DNA from: Amphirosellinia nigrospora
Lineage: Eukaryota; Ascomycota; Sordariomycetes; Xylariales; Xylariaceae
Direction: 5' to 3'
Length of the DNA stretch: 64,000 nt
NCBI GenBank assembly: GCA_004123355.1
Contig: SCHM01000003.1
Span: 3,863,058 to 3,927,057 of the forward strand
This document shows positions 48,985-59,916 of the stretch, piece by piece (the stretch's first letter is position 1; every line of letters begins with the position of its first letter). Position numbers and translations under genes: made by a program. The notes below the pieces were generated by a model that was not told where the DNA came from, ran no database searches, and saw only the letters and a list, made by a program, of their open reading frames with translations.

Positions 48985-49734
48985 ATGCCTTCCAGCATAC
49001 GACGCAGGTTTACATTTAATCAACCCCTCCGTTCGAACATGACTTCCCCATCTCGAAGCAAACAACCGGCCGATGCTGAACCCAAGGAGAATGCCGAACC
49101 CAAGGAGAATGCTGAACCCAAGGAGAGTGCTGAACCCAAGGAGAGTGCTGAACCCAAGGAGAGTGCTGAACCCAAGGAAAATGCTGCACAATGTCAACAA
49201 GATCAGAGCAACGAGATGGAACATAACATATCGGGCCACCCCAACATTGTAATACGGTGCATCATATGGCCCTTTCTTGCTATTCGACAAATGTGGGATG
49301 ATTACCAGGATGGACGTAATTTGCGCATACAGAAAAGCCAGATACAAGAGATCGGGACCGCAGATGATCACTCAGCGGAAGCAAAAGACGAAAGACAGGA
49401 CTCAAACCTCATAAACCCACTGGCGCACAACGGACCGTTCCGCCCGCACCCCACCATCGGATCATGGGTTTATCAAGGCGGCGAGTGGCCTTGGCGGCTC
49501 GAGCAAATCGCATATCAGGACCTTTCTTTGAATTTACGCGCGATCTGTGTTCTTGAGGTGAAGGACATGCACGCGGCCTCTTGGGAGAAGGAGGAACGCC
49601 CGGACAAACAGAACCCGGCCACAACGCCGCATCCCCACCGACCATTCCCCAGGCCGGTGAACGGAGTTGAAACGGATTTTGGGCCTTATGATCCTGATGA
49701 TCACGAAAAGTTATTAGCATGGCTCCAGAGGTGA
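48985..49734 (+). CDS. Hypothetical protein with a six-fold AEPKE hexapeptide repeat
   Basis: An uninterrupted 249-codon frame from ATG 48985 (MPSSIRRRFTFNQPLRSNM). A basic N-terminus is followed by six tandem AEPKEN/AEPKES hexapeptides. Then comes the block HPNIVIRCIIWPFLAIRQMW with a hydrophobic run, then DDYQDGRNLRIQK, then a C-terminal region with FRPHPTIGSWVYQGGEWPWR, and the end DPDDHEKLLAWLQR. The Trp-rich block and ordered C-terminus argue for a real protein, perhaps membrane- or surface-associated through IIWPFLAI. No known domain is recognised. The basic start could be a targeting sequence. An uninterrupted frame this long fits a real gene. Confidence 0.55.
   Translation: MPSSIRRRFTFNQPLRSNMTSPSRSKQPADAEPKENAEPKENAEPKESAEPKESAEPKESAEPKENAAQCQQDQSNEMEHNISGHPNIVIRCIIWPFLAIRQMWDDYQDGRNLRIQKSQIQEIGTADDHSAEAKDERQDSNLINPLAHNGPFRPHPTIGSWVYQGGEWPWRLEQIAYQDLSLNLRAICVLEVKDMHAASWEKEERPDKQNPATTPHPHRPFPRPVNGVETDFGPYDPDDHEKLLAWLQR
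49075..49182 (+). repeat. Six tandem 18-bp units encoding AEPKE(N/S)
   Basis: Consecutive 18-bp units GCTGAACCCAAGGAGARY run from 49075 to 49182 with only a few base differences, including N/S alternation at the sixth codon. The array is in frame with the surrounding coding sequence. Confidence 0.95.
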
Positions 49735-50794
49735 TAGGCTGCCGGGAATTTGGGGTTTGTTCTCGATGTGCGAGTTCTAACTTCCTGGCTTATTGATTGA
49801 AACTTGGGATTACAGCGTTAGGTGTATTACCTATTATATCACACGGACCTCGGTGAGTGCGCAATATTATGCCACACAGGGTCCCACACGGAGTTCGCTA
49901 GATACTACCCTAGGAGGCTGAGGTAGTCGTATGAGGTTATCGTAAGTCTCAGAAGCAGATACTGAGCTGAACTCGAACACCGAGACACTCGCCTCACCGG
50001 CTATACAGGTCTTTCCTTTCGGTCCCAGAGAGGTTGACGAAGCTGTAAGAAAGGAAAGGAAAGGAAGAGAATTCCGAGCATAAAAGGCAGCGAATCCTCC
50101 TTTCAAACAAGAATAAGGAACTTGGATCTATATGGCCCCTTTGGCACCATAGTTGCTTATTACTCAATTGAACCTATTCCAAGCCCTCAATCAGAGCCCT
50201 TGTGACATATAAGTAGATATTCCCAATGATAATAATTCCCATCGTCCACGGTACGGCCGTACTCGGCTCATGAGCGGAGAACCAAAGAGATTTCGCCACC
50301 TCGACAATATTAAGAGGCTGAGCTTCAACACCGCGCCTGAAGTTGGCTAAGGAGGCTCAAGATTAGTCTGTCGACTGAGGTTACTTCACGGTCCCTTAGA
50401 TCATAAAATGCATACGCAGGCTCGGTTGTGGCAAGTTCATTGATCACCTGAGATCTGATAAAGTTAGCCTGTGTAGATCGAAGTTGGTCAGAGTCGAATC
50501 ATACCCATTCCTCCAAGAACTTCCGAGTACGAAGAAGCCAGTCACAAGTGCCGTCTATTCATTTTATACGCAGATGTAGATGTCGTTCAAAGTTAGGGTC
50601 GTTTATATTCGAACGGCGAAAGTTGTCGAAGCCCCAATCTATAGGCGTCCGATCACTCAGACAGCGAATAGAGAAGTTATGAATTTTCGTTTATTATCCA
50701 TCAACATACAAGAATTTAAAGTGTTGCCGCCGTGATGAGAGCCTAGCTTGTGGGTTACAGAAACTAGCATGGTCCGTCAACTATCCTACCCCTT
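49735..50794. other. Intergenic region, convergent
   Basis: About 1.06 kb between the AEPKE-repeat gene and the small secreted protein gene. A minus-strand frame at 49867-50106 has a hydrophobic start but no conserved features. There is a short AGGAAAGGAAAGGAA tract near 50052. Nothing else is recognised. Confidence 0.4.
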
Positions 50795-51154
50795 TTAACG
50801 GCGTCGAACACAAGCAATGCGTGCGCCCGCAACCTTCTTCCCGTCGAAGTCGTCACTCAAGTTCCTGCATCCTCCATCTCTCCCAAGGTCTCCCAGCCAC
50901 AGTCCAGTACAGGTACCTCCATCGCCGGACTTTCCTTCGAATGCATCCCATTGCCCCGAAAGATAGACTGAGTTGGTAGTGTCGTCCATAGTCACTTCGA
51001 AGAGAAAACCGCTATGATGCTCGTAGCTAATGTCGCCGGAGCAATCACCAGACGTGTATTCGTTGGCTTTTGGAAGGGCGCGCGCGTTCATAGTAGCGGC
51101 GGAAGCGAAGCTCGCCATGGCAGTAATAATGGATGTGATGGTGAAGAAATGCAT
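50795..51154 (-). CDS. Small secreted cysteine-containing protein (candidate effector or surface protein)
   Basis: An intact 119-residue protein from ATG 51154. A clear signal peptide (MHFFTITSIITAMASFASA) is followed by ATMNARALPKANEY, whose short Arg-containing stretch could be a pro-region. The mature part has four cysteines (GDCSGD, GTCTG, GGCRN, IACVR), enough for two disulfides, and Gly/Asp-rich spacing. No enzymatic motif is visible. Such single-exon small secreted proteins are common in plant- or insect-associated fungi, but nothing here shows a host role. The frame is uninterrupted, in contrast to most long genes in the window. Confidence 0.7.
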   Translation of the reverse strand: MHFFTITSIITAMASFASAATMNARALPKANEYTSGDCSGDISYEHHSGFLFEVTMDDTTNSVYLSGQWDAFEGKSGDGGTCTGLWLGDLGRDGGCRNLSDDFDGKKVAGARIACVRRR

Positions 51155-52130
51155 CTTGAAATTTGGCGAATCAAACGATGTGAAGTATATGATAAGGTTG
51201 AAGTATATGTGATTGCTGATTTAGGTACCTTGTATTGCTGTTCTTGTGGTGTTCTCGATGTTTGTGATCACTCAAGATATTAGGTTGGGTGACAGCTATT
51301 TTATACTCGAAATACAGCCTACAACTTGCCAAAAGCGCCATTTATACCTTTCTCATATCCTTAAATTCTATTCTGGGGTCTCAGTTCCATCCCCATCCTC
51401 ATCCTCATCGGATGCTTTGGTTGCGATTGTTCCTAAAATTAGCATTGCAGCAACTTGATTTACAAAATAACTTTGTCGTCTCTTCCGTTGGCGTTCCAAA
51501 AGGAATATGCGAATAAGAGAAGGCTTAAAGCTAAGCCTTAAATAAAAATCTGACTGCATAATAGTATTATGTCAACAAGAAAATGTTGATCAGTTATTAA
51601 TAGAACAAATAGTCTTAGCACTTCTGCGGCTTGAACTACGTCACTAGCCCACCAGCGGTGCTGATCACCCCGCCCCTGCACTCCTCACAAACGCTTAGGC
51701 ACCGAGAGATATGTGCTGGAAGAAATATACATCTATCAAGGAACATTGAAGAGAAGGTTTTGACTCACAGTATATCACTTCCGTCATCTCAAATACAATC
51801 TCCTTTGAATTACGACCTCACACCACGGAATTCACGTTTCCTTATTTACTGGACAACTTAGACAGCTTGCAGGATATTCAATTTTGTTCTTCAGTGGTAT
51901 GTAATCATTATTGCATTTTCCATGGAGAGGCCATCTCGCTCTAATCTACTTCCACTGACATGAGCGTATAACGTTACGTAGAGGAAAGCCCCGGGGCTTA
52001 AGAAGGCTGATGTGAGATATGGTTTCACGAAACTCGAGTGTCTACACCCTGTTTTAACGACAGATCATGGGGGGAAACACACAAACGGTACCTTTACGAA
52101 CATACTTACTATGTTGTTGAGTTCATCACA

Positions 52131-52253
52131 AATTCACTTGTCATGAAGCGTACTTCAGCAACAAAGAGATCATCTGTATATAGCTTAGTTACGCCTACGA
52201 AGGTAGATTTAGAGGCCTTCGCGCAACAACAAGTATAGATGACCTACTCCATA
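52131..52253. repeat. Diverged dispersed repeat, copy B
   Basis: It aligns with 34072-34181 in the same orientation with small gaps. The blocks AAGAGATCATCTGTATATAG, GGTAGATTTAGAGGCCTTCG and AAGTATAGATGACCTACT correspond to those of copy A. Unlike copy A it lacks the intact B-box-like string. It may be a fragment of an old mobile element. Confidence 0.6.
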
Positions 52254-52646
52254 CTACGAGGTCCCTGACATCACTTACATAGTGGTTGCTAGACAATCTG
52301 GTAATATCAAGTATTAACTGCCTTACTGCTCGTATAGCTTTGGCATGTATAGGGCGGGGATCTAGATCATTGTACTCGTCCCGTTTCACCATTTCCATAT
52401 CTGAACAATCATTGTTCTATTTACAACTCTGCCAGATTCAGTGAAGGCTCTATTAACTTCAGATACATGGGCCGTGGGCGAGTCATGGGAGAAGGTTACC
52501 AAGCATCTCCTTAGACTACGGTGTCGTGCCATGGTCAACAACTCATTTCAAATTCCTTATTATTGTAGTAGGTTAACTATTTAGAAGGGTCACTATATAT
52601 CTTCGTTTCCCCGTACTCACTTGTTGGTTCTAACTTGCCTGTTAAC

Positions 52647-52660
52647 AATATATATATAAT

Positions 52661-52703
<43 letters not shown>
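52647..52703. repeat. (TA)n microsatellite
   Basis: Nearly uninterrupted TA repeats, with a short imperfect AATAATAA block near 52656-52666. Repeat length in such arrays is unreliable in assemblies. Confidence 0.95.
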
Positions 52704-52704
<1 letters not shown>

Positions 52705-53025
52705 TTGTTTAAAATTTATATAGTTGGTGTTCACGGCAGTTTTAACACTGTTCTTACTGATTTGTGACTTTAGTGGCTGTTGCAGCGATTGCCCTGAGGT
52801 AAGATAATTGAAGATACTGTTGCGGTCACATGGCGTAATGCGATTTTAGTGTTCTAGATGTCTTTACATTAGAATCAAATTGTTCGTCTATTAGAATCTT
52901 GATTTAACTAATCAACCTAGCGCAGTGAAATTGCAACATTTCCTATCAATCGTTTCGATACTTTAAGTCTTTAACGTAAGACGACAAAGTCTCATGTAAT
53001 GTATCTAGTGCCGACGTGTTCCCTT

Positions 53026-54233
53026 TTAAATACCGATTGAAAAACGCCGCAGAGTCATGTATACAGCTGCCTTATCCAAGAAGTTTTCACTGTCCTCATC
53101 GCCTTTCAACGCGAGATTTGGATTTAGGCCATAGGCATCAGATACAAAGTAATGATCAGCCCCTTCAATCTGGACGTAGTAAGCAGGTCCTTGAGCGTTA
53201 TCGTAGACAGCCTTCTGAATCCACTCAGTTGTCTCCGAGGTGAAGTTGTCGCCGGTCAGAACCATTACGGGAATCTGGATCTCGCCGCCGATCGCGCAAT
53301 CTGAGTCTTGGTGAGGAAACTCGGTGCGGCCAGCGGCACGATGGCCTTGACGCGACTATCTCGGAGGGCGAGTGGACTTGAGAGCTCCTGCACCGCCTCA
53401 AATGCACAGGGGCTCACGGATGCCAGTAATGGGTTATTGGGTCCGCCTCTCCTGGCAGCATGACGTAATCACAGTAAATGGGAGCTCCTCCGCCGACGAC
53501 GTTAGTGAAGAACCCTCCAAGAGAGTGCCCGGTCATCCCGATGATGTCTGTGTCAATGTTTTTATAGAATATAGACGATGAGTCGTCGGCCAAGGCGAGT
53601 GTCTGGTTCAGATTGAATTCGATCTCCTGTGACCGGTATGTGAACGCGTACTGCGTTTCTCGGAACCAATCTGTATAGAGTGTGATGACGGCATCGTTGG
53701 TGTTACCGGCCAACGAGTCAGCAACTGCGATGAGCGCCAAGGTAATATTCGTCGTAGTATTGGCAAGCCTAGAATCGAGGTGTTGGGCGCTAGTCACGAT
53801 ATACCCGTGACTAGCAAGATTCTGTAGATAGAAATAATACGCATCGTTGACTGCTCCCAGGCCTGCAGAGAAGAGGACAAGGGGATACGGCCCACCGGAG
53901 GAATCGAGCGGGGCGTCTTCATATGCTTGCCCGACGATACCCCCAGAAGAGACGTAGCGCGATGATCCGTCTGCAGGAGTAGCAGGATACCAAATGCTCA
54001 CGGTGAGGTTGCGGTCGTCGGAACAATATGTTTCAAAGGTAACTCCTACACCGAAGGGGCCGGTGGGATCAGCTGTCGCCACACTGCCAAGCGGTTCCAA
54101 ATCGTGGGCTCCTAGTCCAAAGCTAAGGTCTGCTTCGGGGCATGTTTGACACAAGGCCAAAGGGACAAGTAGCAGGACCGAGAGAACAGCTGTAGACTCG
54201 AAGGCCCTGATGAGAGGGAGTTTGCCGTACATA
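53026..54233 (-). CDS. Secreted alpha/beta hydrolase (PAF-acetylhydrolase/chlorophyllase-like)
   Basis: Predicted secreted esterase of about 400 aa. The ATG at 54233 gives the signal peptide MYGKLPLIRAFESTAVLSVL-LLVPLALCQ; an upstream in-frame ATG at 54343 would bury it. Seen: FGVGVTFETYCSDDRNLTV, VSIWYPATPADGSSRYVSSG, PLVLFSAGLGAVNDAYYFYL, HGYIVTSAQH, then the nucleophile elbow MTGHSLGGFF. After a frame break near 53420 come SPCAFEAVQELSSPLAL and VKAIVPLAAP. A second break near 53265 leads to IPVMVLTGDNF (probable Asp) and IEGADHYFVSDAYG (catalytic His). N-glycosylation sequons (NTTTNIT) support secretion. The order of blocks fits PAF-AH-like or chlorophyllase-like hydrolases; the substrate cannot be inferred. 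Confidence 0.85.
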
Positions 54234-55380
54234 TTTGTAGGCGAGGTAAGCCTTTGGGTGCGAGGAGCTAGAATGAACAGGTTGATGGTTGTTGGCCGAA
54301 GATATATTAGAAAACATGGGAATGGGAAAGGAGGGAATCCCACATAATATAGATGAACAAGACGTCCGTGCCCTTCATCTTATACAGTACAAGAAGTGTC
54401 GCCTTAGCACAGTTGCCATTTGGCAACGTCACGCATCTCGGCCATTGACGATCGACACTAAGACGCATCATGTAGAGGTTCGGGCTCGTTTAGAAACCAT
54501 TATTTTAAATGCGGTGCTGCAACATGGCATCTGAGTGTAGATATTCCGACCGGCCGCGTAGCACTGAAGGTGAGCATGATCAGGGGTTACTCTTTAGGAA
54601 ATAAACAAAGCTGGGGTCAGGGGTCGGACCTGATTTATGTGACATTGAACCCCGGATTTCAACCCCGATGTTTATTTCGGGGTATCTCACGTTGTCCCGC
54701 GGTGAGATTCAATTCCTCCGTTTTTAGTTTTTGAACTTAGCATTGTGCATGTTGGTAGTATGGTAATCCCTTTCCTCCACTGCCGGTAAGCCCCATGTTT
54801 TGAAATGCCTACTCCTCTTCGGCAGAGGACTGGACTCATCCCAAGGCTTACGAAGGTATCAAAGATACTCATCACATCGCAATAAGTTAAACTTGGAGTT
54901 TTTTTTACTGATACAATCGATCTTAGGGACAACTGGGTGGTCCGAATCAGTTTTAACTAATTCGTGGTATGTGTTTATATTGACTAACCTTAGTTGGGTT
55001 CACGTGGCTAGTGGCTCGTGCATCTTTTTCCTGGCCCAAAATTATCTATATTTGTAATCATAATCAGATAAGTCATTGAACAAAATAAGACCTACCGACG
55101 TCAGGCGCTGGATGTTGAAGTTAATTTAGATTTAAGTTTTACGCGTTTGAAAAATCCGGCTGTTATAAGTCAGGTTTATTTATTCTAAAACACAATGCAA
55201 TGGGTATTTCTAGATCACTTCTTAATCTCGCAAATCCATCCTAACAATCCAAGCTGGATTTTTAAAAGTTACTATCCGGATCGTTTCGAGGCCCTCGAGG
55301 ATCTTCGTGAAAAAAAGCAAAGTATTCATAGCCTCGGTCAATATGATAGCGCTCAATTAAATGAGAAAGCAGCGGCGCAG
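54234..55380. other. Intergenic region with a GC-rich stem-loop
   Basis: It contains the promoter of the secreted hydrolase and an 80-bp inverted-repeat structure at 54597-54684. A short plus-strand frame at 55195-55410 overlaps the next minus-strand candidate and has no recognised family. Confidence 0.4.
54597..54684. repeat. Short inverted repeat / stem-loop
   Basis: GGAAATAAACA at the left pairs with TGTTTATTTC at the right, followed inward by GGGG and CCCC blocks. The right end is itself a small hairpin (CCCCGATGTTTATTTCGGGG). It might be a tiny foldback element or part of a repeat, but no target-site duplication is evident. Confidence 0.4.
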
Positions 55381-56065
55381 TTAGAAGAACGATATCGAAC
55401 CGCGTATTGAGAACCCGCGGCGGAATGGAAGGGCGGTTTTCGTATGCTGTCGTGAGCGCTGGAACTTCCCTTTGATCGCGATTTCAATCTCGTCGGTGGT
55501 CCACAAACTGAAGACCTGTCGACCGTGCCATCGTTGGTAATCATGGACGAGTTTAGCAAATCGCCTGTATCGGCGCAGAACTCTGTCAAATTGGAATTCG
55601 AGGATATGCGGGGGGAGAAGACAAGGTGGACGAGGCCGGAAAAGGAATACTGGAATATCAACGATGACGTTTGGTATTTCGTCTGAAAAATCTGAGGGAT
55701 CGCGGAACCTTACCGAATTAAGACTACCTGCGTCAGCAAGCCAATCTCCAACAGAGAGGGTCGAGATATCAAAATCAATTTGAGGATCTCTGGGAGGTCC
55801 GTATACGTCTACCATTGAATCATCATGAGATGTTCGGTTTGAACCTGGTCTCGATAGAGGTGTTAGCTCAGAAGCTCAGTGGCCTTGGGGCTGGCTGGAT
55901 GTGTTGATGCCGTTGATTATAATTTAGATCGAAAAAAGACCCTCTAGGGTTTCTTAGTTTCACTCGCGCGTTAGCTTGTTCAGCGTCTCCTTCACTGAAG
56001 TGCTTCCTCTTACGGGGGTTTCGGGTGGCCGGTGGACGTGTCGCCTGGTTTTGATTCATAGACAT
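55381..56065 (-). CDS. Possible hypothetical gene, broken frame
   Basis: Two minus-strand frames, 55868-56065 (MSMNQNQATRPPATRNPRKR, then KHFSEGDAEQANARVKL) and 55381-55815 (GPPRDPQIDFDISTLSVGDW, then LADAGSLNSVRFRDPSDF), could be joined by an intron or a frame break near 55830. A third frame continues the downstream part to 55353. Composition is protein-like, with basic and Asp/Ser-rich segments, but no known domain is seen. It may equally be chance or the remnant of a mobile element. Confidence 0.3.
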
Positions 56066-58530
56066 TTCGTGTAATTTATGTTACCCGACAAGGTATTTTA
56101 AATTCGCTCTTGATCGTCGTGGTCCAGGCCCTAATAGGAAAAGAATATAAAAACCTGGATTAAAAGTTTTTGGTCAGACGACTGCTTATATCAGGATTGA
56201 ACGTGTTCTTCGAGAATGACTATCAAGTTTATCGCACCGAAATTGAAGCACGAGGCCGCACTCAAGTATATAAATCATTCTTGACATTCTAGCCATAAAA
56301 GCGGATTAAGTAGACAAAGACTAGCAATTCATTTATAAGATTACAAGAGGGAGATCGAATAAAGCATCTGATCATGATCATAATGGCCAATGAATAATAC
56401 AATAGGAGCTTCTTTTTAACGAACAACGGCATTCATGAAGCTCTCGAATAACCATTATTGTCTGATTTTTTACGCTGAAAATATTCGAGTCTGTTCTTTG
56501 TCCGACTGCTATTCCAAAATACTGGCATATTCTGTCACCGGGGTCGAGAGAGAGACATGTATATTTACAGTTACTTGGGTAATATTAACCGATCACGCGT
56601 CATAATACTATATATGGAGAGCTGTTTACATTGCCGAACAGTATAGGGGATGCTTCTATTCGCGGCGGTATTTTCGTAAATGTAATTGTACGCACTTAAT
56701 GATTCAAATTGTCAAGGTGCTCATTAGCCAATATTGTGTTTCTTGTGATCACTGTGTGCACTCTAACACTGGTAGGTTTGAGGTCTTGGAGTTCTTGTAT
56801 TTCGTACCCCAAACACCACACTATCTATTCGTCAGGCTCGGATGAAACGCCAACTCGTCACCAGCTGGCACATCTCTCTGATTCGTTCGTGCATCTCTTT
56901 CAGGGCAAAGGTGACGTAAAATCATCCCGCAAAAGAAATGAGATGTTGAGCATCTTGATGTACTCACTTGCTGAGTCTCACACACTGAGTCTCACACAAT
57001 TGTTCAGGGTTCATGATGAATTCGTCTTACGACGTTTCTCATACAACCCGATTTCTAATTATTTGAAATATAAACAAGCTTTCCTTCTTTAATCAATGCA
57101 CCGCGCTTGTTGATATCACACACTGTTTATCTATTTCTCATACCTCTCTAAGTCATTATGATCATAGCACACTACTCTAAACACCTCACAGCTATGACTT
57201 TCTGGCTTAACTTGTAGCGGTACAATGAAAATTTTATGTTATCAATTTATTACCTCACGAAATATTAAGCTTAGGTAAGTAGCTATGAATAAAGATGGGA
57301 TGTGAATGTAAGGACAGAAAGGTTTATAGATTTAGAATATGTATTAGTATATCTCGACTCTAGTTTTTGCTCAGGCAGCTCTTCAACACTCCATCTCTCA
57401 TTATAAGCCAGGAATTGTAGTAATTTCATACCTCGGCGTAATATTACTAGAGTCTGTTTAGGTAGAATATTGTCTACTGATGACCCAAAGAGGAACTATA
57501 CTGGACCCAGCCATCTTGTCAGGCTTAATCAGTCAGTACCGTTCTAATTTTAAAATATCGGAGATCGCATACATATAACTGGATGTCACTGAATCTCAGC
57601 ACCTGTAGACAACCACCATGCAAGTGGTAAATTGGCGCATTTACGAAAACACAATGTCCCGCAACGACGTCACCATTGTTGCAGTATACAGCCTGAATTG
57701 GCGTAGAAATCCCACAAACATCGGGGCCGACTAAATTTGTAGGGCATCGTAGCATCGAGAAGCTTTACTAACCTATCAAATTGTTAGATAGCGATTAAAT
57801 AGTCGGTATGTCGCTGCTCAGAGAAACTGACGCCTTGACATCAAGTGTCTTTCGGTGACTTCCGAAACGACCTGTAGTTAACATGCCACAGAGGGAGGGA
57901 ACACAATCTCGGTGCTGCTCTGTATATATCAATGTATCCTAGTATTGCGCTGTGAAACTTTACTGTGCGGCTTCACTCGCCTAATTTGTCCTCCCTTGCG
58001 AGAACATCATACTTAGATTCGATCTGTCATTTCTATGGCAGGTAAAAAAAAACAGAGTACTCTACAGCAAGCCGCATTTGGTTACACTTGTTGTCAGAAC
58101 TGCTTGTGATCTAACTTGCCAAGAGTTCCGTGCGTAATCTATGTTCTATATATGACGCCTTGGCGATTTCGGCATCGGTCATTGTCCAACACTGCCTGTG
58201 GACATTCGCTAACCACCCAAGTCACTATTAAGGGATCACCAGAGGCGAGGGATGGGCGGCCAGTCGATAATTAGTCCCACCCGGCAAAGCGGTTGGGTAC
58301 AGGACCGTTGTAGTGTTTGGCCATTAGTTGCCCGGAGCGCGGTCCTGAGCCTACCACATGGCTTCGCGTAGCGTTGAAAACGACGATCTAATTAAGTCAT
58401 CATATTATATATATAGGGGCATATAGATTCATGTCTTTGACCTGCTCTATTTCGTAACTTTCACACCAATCGCACGCCATACTTGACATATCCAATCAAG
58501 CTCTTAATAGACTCAGCAAACACCGCCAAT
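56066..58530. other. AT-rich gene-poor region
   Basis: About 2.5 kb without a supportable gene. A minus-strand frame ending at 57525 contains a cysteine-spaced stretch (CPTNLVGPDVCG, YCNNGDVVAGHC) reminiscent of small secreted proteins, but I find no signal-peptide exon upstream. A plus-strand frame at 56709 opens with a hydrophobic segment but begins at a TTG. The A-run at 58045 is notable only for length. Confidence 0.4.
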
Positions 58531-59641
58531 ATGAAACGCGAAGTCGATACCATCCCAACTCCGACGCACATAAAACCGAAAAAGCTAATCGTATTGAGCG
58601 CACCGAGGTGAGTAGATCGCACCGACATAGTTCGCGATTGCTCGCATGACTTTCTCACTAAGCGTATAGGACTGGTACTCATGGCCTCTACCTTGCACTC
58701 AAGCAGCTCGGCTTTACGCCCTATCATATGGCGGAAGTGCTTACTGCTGGTGCTCCTGCGGTGAAGATGATGGCGGACGGTATGAAGGCCGATTGGTACC
58801 ACAAGGGAACGCCCTGTAAGTGAATGCTTCATTTCCAGAGCGCCCCTAGCTGACATGGAACTTTAGATGGCAGGGCAGAGTTCGATAAATGGTTCGCGAA
58901 ATATGATGTAAGAGCCCCAGGACAGAATAGAGAAGTGTTTGATTAACTGTTCAAAGATTATAATCGAAATGCCCTTCTTTATGCTTCGATCGACCCTGAA
59001 AGCGTACCCAGATGCGAAATTTCTTCTCACGGAAAGAGACCCGAGAAATGGGCCAATTCCTTCATGAACACGGTCGGTATGGCCAGTACGCGCTTCAATA
59101 GCTTCCCCATGTCGATCTTCAAGAAATTCGACAGCTTTGCGTCCACCATGAATGACTTCAACGGAATGTATGTTCAACTATTGTACGAATAGCTTCGGCG
59201 TATCTGAAGAAGGTCACGAAGCTCTTGTCGAGAATTACAAGTCTTAGTAAGCACTGCGTGGTAAACTGTTATACCTTATGTATACTAACTGCAGGCCAGT
59301 ATTGCCAACGTCAAGCGACTTGTGCCTCCAGAGCAATTGGAGGTGATCAAATTGGAGGATGGACTCGGAGTGAGTATAATGCATCCTTTCCGTACCTATT
59401 TAGGAGCGGTAACCTCCTAAACGGGATATTTGGTCACCACAAACATAACTTTAGCTCCATTTTACCTGAAGACATACTGATTTTTAGTACCATAGTGAAG
59501 GAGTTGTGTTCGTATCTGGATATGCCGATTCCGGATAGTCCGTGGCCATCTTTCAATACACGCGAGGAATTTCACACGGTGGCCAAGCCCAAATTAAAGA
59601 CAGCCGCTGCCAAAGGAATGATGGCGTGGCTACCATTATAG
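58531..59641 (+). CDS. Fungal P-loop sulfotransferase-family protein, six exons
   Basis: Probable sulfotransferase-fold protein using PAPS; the acceptor is unknown. Start ATG 58531. Introns as read: 58608-58669, 58816-58866, 58908-58956, 59247-59294, 59370-59496. Joined exons give IVLSAPRTGTHGLYLALKQL, the 5'-phosphosulfate-binding P-loop, then MMADGMKADWYHKGTP, EFDKWFAKYD, IIIEMPFFMLRSTLKAYPDA, and FLLTERDPEKWANSFMNTVG with the region expected for 3'-phosphate binding. After that come VKRLVPPEQLEVIKLEDGLG and DMPIPDSPWPSFNTREEF, ending MMAWLPL. Frame breaks near 59040 and 59205, plus possible single-base losses at the last two junctions. About 258 aa, typical of this fungal family, whose members often remain uncharacterised. 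Convergent with the kinase gene. Confidence 0.82.
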
Positions 59642-59916
59642 CTGCTGTAGCGGTTGTTGTGTGGTATTGCCACAAGAATCTGTCGCTATTGTTGACATGA
59701 ACCGCCTCTGAGATATCACAATCGCGTCTTTCATTAGTTGAGCCGTTAACCGTTGAGTCTACTTTGTGAGGTAAGGCAAGAAAGACTCTAAGCTAAAGGG
59801 GTTTGAGAGAGCCCTTCTGGCCGTAATCGCCCCCTCAATAGCTCTAACAACACCTCAATCCTCACTCATAGCATTTAAAAGGCCTTGGCTAAAACTTAAG
59901 TACCCGAAAGACGATA

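Larger units (their letters stand above)
51155..53025. other. AT-rich intergenic region with repeats
   Basis: Nearly 1.9 kb with no supportable gene. It contains copy B of a diverged dispersed repeat (about 52131-52253) and a long TA dinucleotide array (about 52647-52703). The rest is AT-rich and stop-rich in all frames. Confidence 0.5.

Noticed and set aside
56709-57092. A 127-codon membrane protein
   Set aside because: The frame opens at a TTG, has no ATG at a sensible place and shows no conserved block.
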